A DNA stretch of 64,000 nucleotides from Myxococcus xanthus (GTDB lineage Bacteria; Myxococcota; Myxococcia; Myxococcales; Myxococcaceae), in the NCBI RefSeq assembly GCF_006402735.1, contig NZ_CP017174.1, positions 5,149,001 to 5,213,000 on the forward strand. The letters run 5' to 3'. Position numbers and translations under genes: made by a program. The notes below the pieces were generated by a model. The model saw only the letters and a list, made by a program, of their open reading frames with translations, ran no database searches and was not told the DNA's origin. Shown piece by piece: positions 26,595-37,362 of the stretch. Within the stretch, counting starts at the first letter, position 1. Each line of letters begins with the position of its first letter.

Positions 26595-27830
26595 GTGGAA
26601 GCCATCCCCCCTGCCCCACCCCGAATCCTCATCGTCGACGATGACGACTCCGTACGAGACGTCATCTCTGTCCTGCTACGTGAGGAAGGCTACAACTGCG
26701 TCGTCGCCAATGGGGCCGAGATGGCCCTGGACCTGGCGGGCGAGGAGGAGACGCCGCTCGTCATCAGCGACATGAAGATGCCGGGCAAGGACGGCCTCTG
26801 GCTCCTGGAGAACCTCCGCGAGCGGCTCCCCGACACCTCCGTCATCATGCTCACGGGCTACGGTGACACCGAGTCGGCCGTGGACTGCCTGCGCCGCGGC
26901 GCGGTGGACTACCTGCTCAAGCCACCCAAGCTCACGGACCTCATCCGGGCCATCGAGCGGGCGCTGGCCAAGCGCCGCATCGAGATGGCCCGCAAGCGCT
27001 ACCAGAAGAAGCTGGAGCGCAAGGTCCGGGACAGGACGGCCGAGCTGCGCAGCGCCCTGCGCGACATCGCCAACACGTACCAGAACACGCTGCTGGCCCT
27101 GGTGGCCGCCCTGGACGCGCGCGAGCACGAGACGAGCGACCACTCCCAGCGCGTGGTCAGCTACACGTCCGCCATCGCGCAGCGCATGGGCATCCAGGGC
27201 AAGGAGCTGGAGGAGATCGGACGCGGCGCGCTGCTCCACGACATCGGGAAGATTGGCGTGCCGGACGCGGTGCTGCTCAAGCCCGGCAAGCTCACCCCGG
27301 ACGAGTGGCTGGAGATGCGCAAGCACCCGGACATCGGCTTCCAGATGATCCAGGCCATTCCGTTCCTGGACACGCCCGCCTCCATCGTCCTTTCGCACCA
27401 GGAGCGCTGGGACGGCGCCGGCTATCCGCGCAACCTCCAGCGGCAAGAAATCCACATTGGCGCGCGCATCTTCGCCGTGGCGGACACGCTGGACGCGATG
27501 ACGAGCGACCGGCCCTACCGCAAGGGCACGACGTTCACCAACGCCATCCAGGAGATCAAACGCTGCGCCAACACGCAGTTCGATCCGGAGGTCGTGCGGG
27601 CGTTCCTCGACATTGGCGAGGAGGGGCTGATCCGCATCAAGCAGGAGATGGCGACGAAGAAGCTCCAGCTCCCGCAGGCCGAGCAGGACGCCCATGACGC
27701 CGAGGCGGAGCTGGCCCGGCTCACGGATCTGGACGACGACGTGGACGCCGCCGTGCCTGGCCACTCCACCAGTGACGAGGACGAGCCCAAGTCCGCCGTC
27801 GTTCGTTCGGCGGCTGGCAACAAGGGGTGA
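26595..27830 (+). CDS. Response regulator with HD-GYP output domain
   Basis: 411 residues from GTG at 26595 (TTG at 26556 would add 13). Receiver domain (about 10-125) with phospho-acceptor Asp59 in ISDMKMPGKDG and a KPPKL lysine; a coiled-coil linker (KRRIEMARKRYQKKLERKV); then HD-GYP (about 175-345) with HDIGKIGVPD, HPDIGFQM and HQERWDGAGYP, so the metal and GYP residues are intact. Such enzymes hydrolyse cyclic di-GMP when the receiver is phosphorylated. The tail (about 350-411) is acidic and disordered. No partner kinase is adjacent. No clear ribosome site supports either start. The 290 nt before it hold no gene that I can see. Confidence 0.9.
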   Translation: MEAIPPAPPRILIVDDDDSVRDVISVLLREEGYNCVVANGAEMALDLAGEEETPLVISDMKMPGKDGLWLLENLRERLPDTSVIMLTGYGDTESAVDCLRRGAVDYLLKPPKLTDLIRAIERALAKRRIEMARKRYQKKLERKVRDRTAELRSALRDIANTYQNTLLALVAALDAREHETSDHSQRVVSYTSAIAQRMGIQGKELEEIGRGALLHDIGKIGVPDAVLLKPGKLTPDEWLEMRKHPDIGFQMIQAIPFLDTPASIVLSHQERWDGAGYPRNLQRQEIHIGARIFAVADTLDAMTSDRPYRKGTTFTNAIQEIKRCANTQFDPEVVRAFLDIGEEGLIRIKQEMATKKLQLPQAEQDAHDAEAELARLTDLDDDVDAAVPGHSTSDEDEPKSAVVRSAAGNKG

Positions 27831-27887
27831 GTCTGGCTGGAAGAGATGACCGCACGGGGGGGCGGCTGTTATGAGGACAGGTCCGCC

Positions 27888-28892
27888 GTGACGACGCCTG
27901 CCCCCCAGCCCCCGCCCTCCGTGCTGGCTCCGCCCCTGCTGGACGCGCAGGGGCGGCGGATGACGTACCTGCGGCTGAGCATCACCGACCGGTGCAACTT
28001 CCGGTGCAGCTACTGCTCGCCCGCCTCGTGGGGCGGCAAGCGGGACCTGCTGGGCCCCGAGGAGCTGGAGCGAATCACCTCCGTCTTCGCCCGCATGGGC
28101 ATCCGCCGTGTGCGGCTCACCGGCGGCGAGCCGTTGATCCGCCCGGACATCCTCGACATCGCCCGGCGCATCGCCGCGGTGCCCGGCATCCAGCACCTGG
28201 CCATCACCAGCAATGCCAGCCACCTGGAGCGACTCGCCCTCCCCCTGCGCGAGGCGGGCGTCACCCAGCTCAACCTGAGCCTGGACACCCTCCTTGCGGA
28301 GACGTTCCGCCGCATCTCCAAGCAGGGGGATTTCGACGCGGTGCTGCGAGGCATGGACGCGGCGGCGGGCGCCGGTTACGCGTCCCTCAAGCTCAACGTC
28401 GTCATCATGCGGGGCGTGAATGACGAGGAAGCCCCCGCCCTGATCGCCTATGCGCACGCGCGCGGCTTCACGCCCCGCTTCATCGAGCTGATGCCCTTCG
28501 GTCAGGGCACGCCGGTGCCCACCGCGGAGCTGGTAGAGCGGCTCCAGGCGTCAGGACTGCCGCTGGAACCCTCGCCTGATGACACGGGCGACGCCGCCGG
28601 TCCGGCGCGCTACTGGCGTGCGCCCGGAGGCCGCGTGGGCTTCATCTCCCCGCTCACGCAGAACTTCTGCGGCAGCTGCAACCGCGTGCGCGTGGCGTCC
28701 AATGGCGACTTGCGCAGCTGCCTTGGCGGCCGGGCGCAGGCGCCGCTGCACCAGCTCATCCGCGGCGGCGCCAGCGACATGGAGCTGGCCGTGGCCATCC
28801 GCCGGGCGCTGGGCGACAAGCCAGAAGGCCACCGCTTCACCGAGCCCGGCAACGGCGCCACGCTGCTGTCCATGATGGGCATCGGCGGTTGA
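27888..28892 (+). CDS. moaA: GTP 3',8-cyclase MoaA
   Basis: 334 residues from GTG at 27888 (GAGGA 10 nt upstream); an ATG at 27846 would add 14 unlikely residues. Radical-SAM enzyme starting molybdopterin synthesis from GTP. The SAM cluster motif CNFRCSYC follows LRLSITDR; LTGGEPL binds SAM; the C-terminal cluster is in FCGSCNRVRVASNGDLRSCL; and the protein ends MMGIGG with the conserved GG tail. It starts 58 nt after the HD-GYP gene and is followed by a bidirectional hairpin. Confidence 0.95.
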   Translation: MTTPAPQPPPSVLAPPLLDAQGRRMTYLRLSITDRCNFRCSYCSPASWGGKRDLLGPEELERITSVFARMGIRRVRLTGGEPLIRPDILDIARRIAAVPGIQHLAITSNASHLERLALPLREAGVTQLNLSLDTLLAETFRRISKQGDFDAVLRGMDAAAGAGYASLKLNVVIMRGVNDEEAPALIAYAHARGFTPRFIELMPFGQGTPVPTAELVERLQASGLPLEPSPDDTGDAAGPARYWRAPGGRVGFISPLTQNFCGSCNRVRVASNGDLRSCLGGRAQAPLHQLIRGGASDMELAVAIRRALGDKPEGHRFTEPGNGATLLSMMGIGG

Positions 28893-28900
28893 AAACACGA

Positions 28901-28935
28901 CGGGCGGGCCCGCGCCTTCGCGCCTGGCCCGCCCG
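28901..28935. terminator. Bidirectional terminator between moaA and the DUF4870 gene
   Basis: CGGGCGGGCC (28901-28910) pairs perfectly with GGCCCGCCCG (28926-28935), with an inner GCGC pairing in the loop. It lies between convergent genes, and the AAAAC on its left provides a U-tract for minus-strand transcripts. Confidence 0.65.
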
Positions 28936-28974
28936 AGTGTTCCTGGACCGTTTCCGCCGGCCCCGCGTGGCGCG

Positions 28975-29364
28975 CTACTTCACCAGTCGAATGTTGACCG
29001 GGTACTTGTAGAGCTGACCCTCGTTCGCCTTCAGGCCCGCGATGATGGCGAAGACGATGGCGACGATGCCGACGATGGGCAGCAGGACGGCGCCAATGCC
29101 GATGCAAACGGTGATGGCGCTGACGAAGGCCGCGATGAACATCGTGATCTGGAAGTTCAGCGACTCCACGGCGTGGGCGCGGACGAAGGAGGACTCCTTG
29201 CCCTTCGTCAGCATCAGCACCAGCGGCACGGCGAAGCCCAGGCCCACGAAGTTGGCCAGGATGGTGCCCATGTGAGCGAGCAGCCCCATCGTCTTCTCAT
29301 CCTGGGTCGGCATCGGCGTACCACTGACGAACGAACCCATTTGCTCCTGCGGCGGAGTCTCCAT
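28975..29364 (-). CDS. DUF4870-type small membrane protein
   Basis: 129 residues from ATG 29364, with GGAGGGG 9 nt upstream. The first ~25 residues are hydrophilic. EKTMGLLAHMGTILANFVG starts the membrane region, KESSFVRAHAVESLNFQITM is the conserved DUF4870 signature, and three hydrophobic helices end at a basic LYKYPVNIRLVK. This Tic20-like family sits in the inner membrane with no assigned function. Confidence 0.85.
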   Translation of the reverse strand: METPPQEQMGSFVSGTPMPTQDEKTMGLLAHMGTILANFVGLGFAVPLVLMLTKGKESSFVRAHAVESLNFQITMFIAAFVSAITVCIGIGAVLLPIVGIVAIVFAIIAGLKANEGQLYKYPVNIRLVK

Positions 29365-29480
29365 TGAAAATCCCCTCCAAAGATGTCTCGGGCGCGCACA
29401 CCGCACCCAGCGGGGTCCACCATGACACGCGCCCGCTCCGATTGTCACGTCCAGGACAGGTGATCTGACGGGTCACCCGC

Positions 29481-31541
<2,061 letters not shown>

Positions 31542-31722
31542 TCAACCCGGCCGCGGGCGGAAGCGCTTGTCGACCGCGCAATGTCTGCGGAGCGCCAATC
31601 CTTCACGCAAACCTTGCGCGTCCAGAGGCAGGGAAACACCGTTCCCTGGGGCAGACCGGTTGGCCCCGGAGATGCAGTGATGAAGGGACGATAGACGTCT
31701 TCCACCCGCCAGGAGTACCGCC

Positions 31723-32154
31723 ATGCAGATCGTCGGAGAGCTGATGACCCGTGACGTCGTCGCGCTCAAGGAAACGCAGAACCTGGCCAAGGCGGATGAG
31801 TTGCTCCGCCTGCACCGCATCCGTCACCTGCCGGTGGTGCGGCAAGACAAGCTGGTGGGCCTCATCACCCACCGCGACCTGCTGCGCGCCGCCGCCACCC
31901 ACGCCACGGATCCGGCCGCGCAGCCGCTCTGGGCCGCGGACATCATGACGCGTGACGTGCAGACGGTACGCCCGGACACGCCGCTGCGCCGGGCGGTGAC
32001 GCTGATGCTCGAGCACAAGTACGGCTGCCTGCCAGTGGTGGATGAGGGCGGCGTCCTCCAGGGCATCCTCACCGAGGCGGACCTGGTCCGCTACGCCCAG
32101 CACCTCATCGGAGAGCAGGACCGCCGGGAGTTGGCCGCCGAATACAATGCCTGA
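31723..32154 (+). CDS. Protein of two CBS domains
   Basis: 143 residues, ATG preceded by AGGAG. It is simply a Bateman pair: the first CBS at residues 6-60 (MTRDVVALKETQNLAKA ... LPVVRQDKLVGLITHRDL) and the second at 74-130 (IMTRDVQTVRPDTPLRRA ... LPVVDEGGVLQGILTEADL). Such proteins usually bind adenine nucleotides and regulate a partner. The transporter gene starts 66 nt downstream in the same direction and is a candidate partner. Confidence 0.88.
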   Translation: MQIVGELMTRDVVALKETQNLAKADELLRLHRIRHLPVVRQDKLVGLITHRDLLRAAATHATDPAAQPLWAADIMTRDVQTVRPDTPLRRAVTLMLEHKYGCLPVVDEGGVLQGILTEADLVRYAQHLIGEQDRRELAAEYNA

Positions 32155-32220
32155 CCCCGAAGCCAGCGCGTGAGTGGCGGACCCGCGTCCCCTCTCCGCC
32201 TGGCGCGCGTTCCCCACGCC

Positions 32221-33612
32221 ATGTCCCCCACTCCCCTGGCCGGAGCGGCCTCCGCCGAGGTCCCCCTCTCCGCGACTTCACCCGGCGTCTCCGCGTCCCG
32301 GCATGCGTTCGCACTGGCCGGGCTCACGGGGGTGACGCTGGTGGCGCTCCTCGGCGTCGAGGGACCGGTGGCCACGCGCACGGTGCTCATCGGCGGTGCG
32401 TGCCTGGTGCTCTGGCTGACGGAGGTGGTGCCCTCCTTCGTGCCCACGCTGCTGCTGCTGGGCGCCACGCCCGTCCTCCTGGGGCCGTTGGACCGTGCCT
32501 ACCAGCTGCCGTCGGTGCTCGCGTGGTGCGCGGACCCGGTGCTCATCCTGTTCCTGGGTGGCTTCACGCTGGAAGTGGCCGCCATGCGGCACGGACTGGA
32601 CGCCTCGGTGGCGCGGCACGTGATGCGGCTGTCGGATGGGCGGCCGCGGCGGCTGGTGTTGCTGGTGATGGCGGGCGTCGCCTTCCTCTCCATGTGGATG
32701 TCCAACGTGGCCGCGGCGGCGATGATGCTGGCCGCGCTGCGTCCCCTGCTCCAGGCGACGCCCGCGGGCGCGCCGCTACGGCCCGCGCTGCTGCTGGGCG
32801 TGGCCCTGGGTGCCAACGTCGGCGGCATCGCCACGCCCGTGGGCAGCGGGCCCAATGCGCTCGCCGTGTCCGCCGCGTCCGCACATGCGCAAGTCACGTT
32901 CGCGAAGTGGATGTCCTTCGCCCTGCCGCTCACGCTGCTCCTGCTGCTGGCGGGCTTCGGCCTGGTGCTGCTGCGCTTCCGCGTGGGCGGCAGGCTGACG
33001 CTGCCCGCCGAAGCGCCCGTGTCCCTAACGCGCTCGGGACGCCGCGTGCTCTGGGTGAGCGCGGCGTGCGTGGTGGCCTGGCTGTCGGAGCCGCTCCACG
33101 GTGTGCCCGCGCCCGTGGTGGCACTGGCCGCCACCGCGCTGCTCTTCGGCAGCGGCCTGCTGAAGCGCGAGGACCTGGGCCGGTTGGACTGGGCCACGCT
33201 GCTCCTCATCGCCGGTGGCATCGCCCTGGGCCGGCTGATGGAACACTCCGGGCTCATCGCTCGCGCACTGGCCCGCGCGGACCTCGCGGGCTGGCCGGTG
33301 CCCGTGCAGCTGGGGGTATTGGTGGCCGCGGCGGCGGTGCTGTCCGCGCTGATGAGCAACACGGGGACGGCGGCGCTCCTCATCCCCCTGGCCACGCAAC
33401 TCCATCCCGCCGCTTCGACGCCGGTCCTCGTCGCCCTGGGATGCTCGCTGGGCATGCCCTTCGTCATCAGCACACCGCCCAATGCGATGACGGTGGGCGA
33501 GGGCCTGGCCTCCTCCGAGCTGATGAAGTTGGGGGTTCCCCTGATGTTGGGCGGCTGTCTGCTGGTTAGCCTTTCGGGACCGACCGTGCTGCGCCTCTTT
33601 GGATTGCCATGA
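32221..33612 (+). CDS. SLC13/DASS-type anion transporter
   Basis: 463 residues from ATG 32221 (GTG at 32170 would add 17 residues; neither has a ribosome site). About eleven hydrophobic segments. The two hairpin motifs of the DASS fold are present: SMWMSNVAAAAMML and LMSNTGTAALLIPLA, each with the SNT-like triplet, and FVISTPPNAMTVGEG near the end. These transport di- or tricarboxylates, sulfate or phosphate, normally with Na+. The first motif reads SNV instead of SNT, so the substrate is uncertain. It probably forms an operon with the CBS gene. Confidence 0.85.
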   Translation: MSPTPLAGAASAEVPLSATSPGVSASRHAFALAGLTGVTLVALLGVEGPVATRTVLIGGACLVLWLTEVVPSFVPTLLLLGATPVLLGPLDRAYQLPSVLAWCADPVLILFLGGFTLEVAAMRHGLDASVARHVMRLSDGRPRRLVLLVMAGVAFLSMWMSNVAAAAMMLAALRPLLQATPAGAPLRPALLLGVALGANVGGIATPVGSGPNALAVSAASAHAQVTFAKWMSFALPLTLLLLLAGFGLVLLRFRVGGRLTLPAEAPVSLTRSGRRVLWVSAACVVAWLSEPLHGVPAPVVALAATALLFGSGLLKREDLGRLDWATLLLIAGGIALGRLMEHSGLIARALARADLAGWPVPVQLGVLVAAAAVLSALMSNTGTAALLIPLATQLHPAASTPVLVALGCSLGMPFVISTPPNAMTVGEGLASSELMKLGVPLMLGGCLLVSLSGPTVLRLFGLP

Positions 33613-33729
33613 GTTTCCCTCCCCGCCTGGTCGGCACCACGGTACGAACGCAGCGTCCCGGAAGAAGCAGTCGCGCGGCATGCGCGTTGAAGGGGCACTA
33701 CCTGCTCAGGCTTCGGTGGAGGTGAGCTC

Positions 33730-34227
33730 GTGACGAACGTGACCATCACTGAGTACGAAACGCGCCTCTATTGGCAGGGGGAGCGCGGTGCCGTGCTGAC
33801 GAGCGACCGTGCGCCGCCCGTGCCCATTGGCCAGCCGCTGACCGGGCAGGACACCGTGGCCGTGGGCCCCTGGTCCCCGGAGGCCCTGCTCGTGGGCGCG
33901 GTGGAGGGACGCACCCTGCTGGCGTTCCTGGAGCAGGCGCGGGAAGCGGACGTGCGCGTGCTCTTCTACCAAAGCTCCGCGGTGGCCCGCGTGGTGTGTG
34001 GCGCGGACCAGCCGCCGCACCTCACGGACCTCATCGTGCGCCCACACGTGGCCGTGGCCACCGAGGCCGACGCGGAGGCCGTCCGCCTCATCTTCACCGA
34101 ACTCCCCGCGCACTGCTTCCCCAGCTCCGTCATCAACATCACTCCGCGCATCGAACCGGTGGTCGAGACGTGGCACGCTCGTAGCAGTGGTCGAAGCGTA
34201 CCCGCCGCGATTGCCCCTGCATCCTGA
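33730..34227 (+). CDS. OsmC-like protein lacking the first catalytic cysteine
   Basis: 165 residues, GTG start after GGAGGTGA. The OsmC fold is recognised by GPWSPEALLVGAVEGRTLLAF, the central helix and strand AREADVRVLFYQSSAVARV, LIVRPHVAV and the late AHCFPSSVI. Active OsmC/Ohr peroxidases have two cysteines. Here the second (Cys129) is kept, but at the first position there is Gly-Arg-Thr (60-62). A peroxidase function is therefore doubtful. It lies between the transporter and the NtrC-type regulator, same strand, with a 27-nt gap to the latter. Confidence 0.75.
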   Translation: MTNVTITEYETRLYWQGERGAVLTSDRAPPVPIGQPLTGQDTVAVGPWSPEALLVGAVEGRTLLAFLEQAREADVRVLFYQSSAVARVVCGADQPPHLTDLIVRPHVAVATEADAEAVRLIFTELPAHCFPSSVINITPRIEPVVETWHARSSGRSVPAAIAPAS

Positions 34228-34254
34228 CCTGACAGCAAAGGCTCCACCTCCCCC

Positions 34255-35670
<1,416 letters not shown>

Positions 35671-35683
35671 CGGTTTGATGGGT

Positions 35684-35699
35684 GGGCTGGGGCACTGCT
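35684..35699 (+). promoter_or_regulatory. Weak candidate sigma-54 promoter
   Basis: The 16-mer matches TGGCACG-N4-TTGCW at 8 of 12 fixed positions, including the essential GG and GC spaced by 12. It lies immediately after a sigma-54 activator gene. Predicted start is near 35710. Confidence 0.3.
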
Positions 35700-35711
35700 A
35701 CCGTGCCCTGG

Positions 35712-36887
35712 ATGAGATGGCGTTCGAGGCGAGCCTCGGTTCACCGGGGCAACGTGCTGCTGCGGGTCCTGGTCTGGGGTGCGAGCGGAATCCTGCTGCT
35801 GGCCGTGCTGGCCCTAGCGGCCTTCCACCTCTGGTCTCAGCGCCAATACGGCCCCGCCATCGGGCAGTTCCGGGCCGACGTCACGGCGCAGGTGGACTTC
35901 TTCTGCGAGCAACAGGCGCTGCTGGGCGCGGAGCCGTGGTTTCGCGAACCACGGGCCTTGGGCGATGCGGGCCCGCTGCTCAATGAATGGCTCCGCGTGG
36001 CATCCGGCCCGCCCGGCCTGGGAGAGTCACCCCTTCGGCTCCCCGCACACCTTCTGTTGCTCCAGAAGGCCGAGAGCATGGAGGACTGGATAACGTCGGA
36101 CCTGGACCTCTCTAGCCTGGACTTCGGCTGGATGCGCCAGATGCATGCGTTCGACCACTGGAATGCAATTCCCCGTGCGTCCATCCCACCGGACAAGCCT
36201 TTCGACCTGATGTCCGCGCCCTTTCCGGAGTTCTCGCTCCTGGTGCTCTGGTCGAAGTTGCGGCTCCGGCATGCGGTTGAGCAGGGGACGCCGCTGGAAG
36301 CCGTGCGCGACGTGAGGCAGCTCGCGTGGCTGGCCTATCGCACGGACACCCTGGTGGGCGGCATGGTGGCCATTTCAATACTCACGATTGAGCACAAGCT
36401 CTACGCCACCTTGGAGAACCCTCCGCCCGACTGGCGGCCCTTGAGCCCCGAGCAACTAAAGCGCTTCAAGGCCGTGCTGTGGTCCGCCTCGGCCTTTTCG
36501 AGCATCGCGTCGCCCGTGGAGGTCAGCGAGAAGGCACGCGCGTGTGAGCCGGCGATTGGCCGCTGTATTGGCCTGGTGGAAGCCGCCCTTCGAGGCCGTT
36601 ACCTGGAACCCTATGCGAAAGGCACGCACCGGCAGGCGTACCTGGAACTCAAGACAGCCAGCGCGGCGGGCCACTGCCCCACGCAACTGCTGGCGTCCAT
36701 CTGGGAGCAAGGGTTCACGGTGACGGATGACGATACAGGGCTGGGTGCAGGGGACGAGCGTCCCCTGGCGGCGCGGCTGATTCCCACGAGCGCCCTCAGG
36801 GGCCCCTTCGCACTCCAAATCCTGGCATCCTCGCTGACCACCCTCGACCCGCTCCGCGAGCTCAAAGCCCTGTCCCCCGCCCCATAG
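35712..36887 (+). CDS. Single-pass membrane protein of unknown function
   Basis: 391 residues from ATG 35712; GTG 35754 is an alternative that starts directly at the membrane helix (VLLRVLVWGASGILLLAVLA). One transmembrane segment near the N-terminus, then a ~340-residue, mostly helical periplasmic domain rich in Trp and Leu, with three cysteines late (ARACEPAIGRCIG, GHCPTQ). No family is recognised. It is separated from the sigma-54 regulator gene by only ~40 nt. Confidence 0.6.
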   Translation: MRWRSRRASVHRGNVLLRVLVWGASGILLLAVLALAAFHLWSQRQYGPAIGQFRADVTAQVDFFCEQQALLGAEPWFREPRALGDAGPLLNEWLRVASGPPGLGESPLRLPAHLLLLQKAESMEDWITSDLDLSSLDFGWMRQMHAFDHWNAIPRASIPPDKPFDLMSAPFPEFSLLVLWSKLRLRHAVEQGTPLEAVRDVRQLAWLAYRTDTLVGGMVAISILTIEHKLYATLENPPPDWRPLSPEQLKRFKAVLWSASAFSSIASPVEVSEKARACEPAIGRCIGLVEAALRGRYLEPYAKGTHRQAYLELKTASAAGHCPTQLLASIWEQGFTVTDDDTGLGAGDERPLAARLIPTSALRGPFALQILASSLTTLDPLRELKALSPAP

Positions 36888-36917
36888 CAAGGGCAATGCC
36901 TCCAGGGACGGACATCT

Positions 36918-36958
36918 ACGACGAGCGTCGTTGACTCTTACGACGGCCGTCGTAATAC
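36918..36958 (+). promoter_or_regulatory. BlaI-type operators overlapping the promoter
   Basis: Operator 1 has arms ACGACG and CGTCGT (36918-36931). Operator 2 is a perfect 18-bp palindrome, TTACGACGGCCGTCGTAA (36938-36955). A promoter TTGACT (36931-36936), 16-nt spacer, TAATAC (36953-36958) is completely covered by operator 2. A start at about 36965 would be 2 nt before the ATG. Confidence 0.8.
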
Positions 36959-36966
36959 TCCGCGAA

Positions 36967-37362
36967 ATGACCACCCACGCCCTCCCGCAGCCGACGCGTG
37001 CCGAGCTGGCCATCCTCCGTGTGCTCTGGAAGCAGGGCCCCAGCACCGTCCGGCAGGTGCACGAGCTGATGCGGGGCACCCAGGACAAGGACACCGGCTA
37101 CACCACGGTCCTCAAGCTCCTCCAGAACATGACGGAGAAAGGCATCGTCCAGCGTGACGAGAGCGAGCGGACCCATGTCTATGAAGCCGCCATCAGCGAG
37201 ACGCGCACCCAGCGCGACCTCCTGCGCGACTTGATGGACCGGGCCTTCGGGGGGTCGGCCACGTCGGTCGTGGCACAGGCGTTGTCCATGAAGCGCGCCT
37301 CCGCCGAGGAACTGGCGGAGATTCGCAGGCTGCTCGACGCACACGAAAAGCGGGGGAAATGA
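36967..37362 (+). CDS. BlaI/MecI-family repressor
   Basis: 131 residues. Winged helix PTRAELAILRVLWKQGPSTVRQVHELM, then DTGYTTVLKLLQNMTEKGIVQR as recognition and wing, and a C-terminal dimerisation helix region. In BlaI/MecI the repressor is cut by its M56 sensor protease, the gene of which follows here with an ATGA overlap. ATG at 36967 is chosen because it starts just after the promoter; there is no ribosome site, so the mRNA may be leaderless. Autoregulation through the two operators is expected. Confidence 0.92.
   Translation: MTTHALPQPTRAELAILRVLWKQGPSTVRQVHELMRGTQDKDTGYTTVLKLLQNMTEKGIVQRDESERTHVYEAAISETRTQRDLLRDLMDRAFGGSATSVVAQALSMKRASAEELAEIRRLLDAHEKRGK

Noticed and set aside
27831-27887. 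Longer MoaA start at ATG 27846
   Set aside because: The added residues are unlike MoaA N-termini and the putative ribosome site is too close to the ATG. Not fully excluded.
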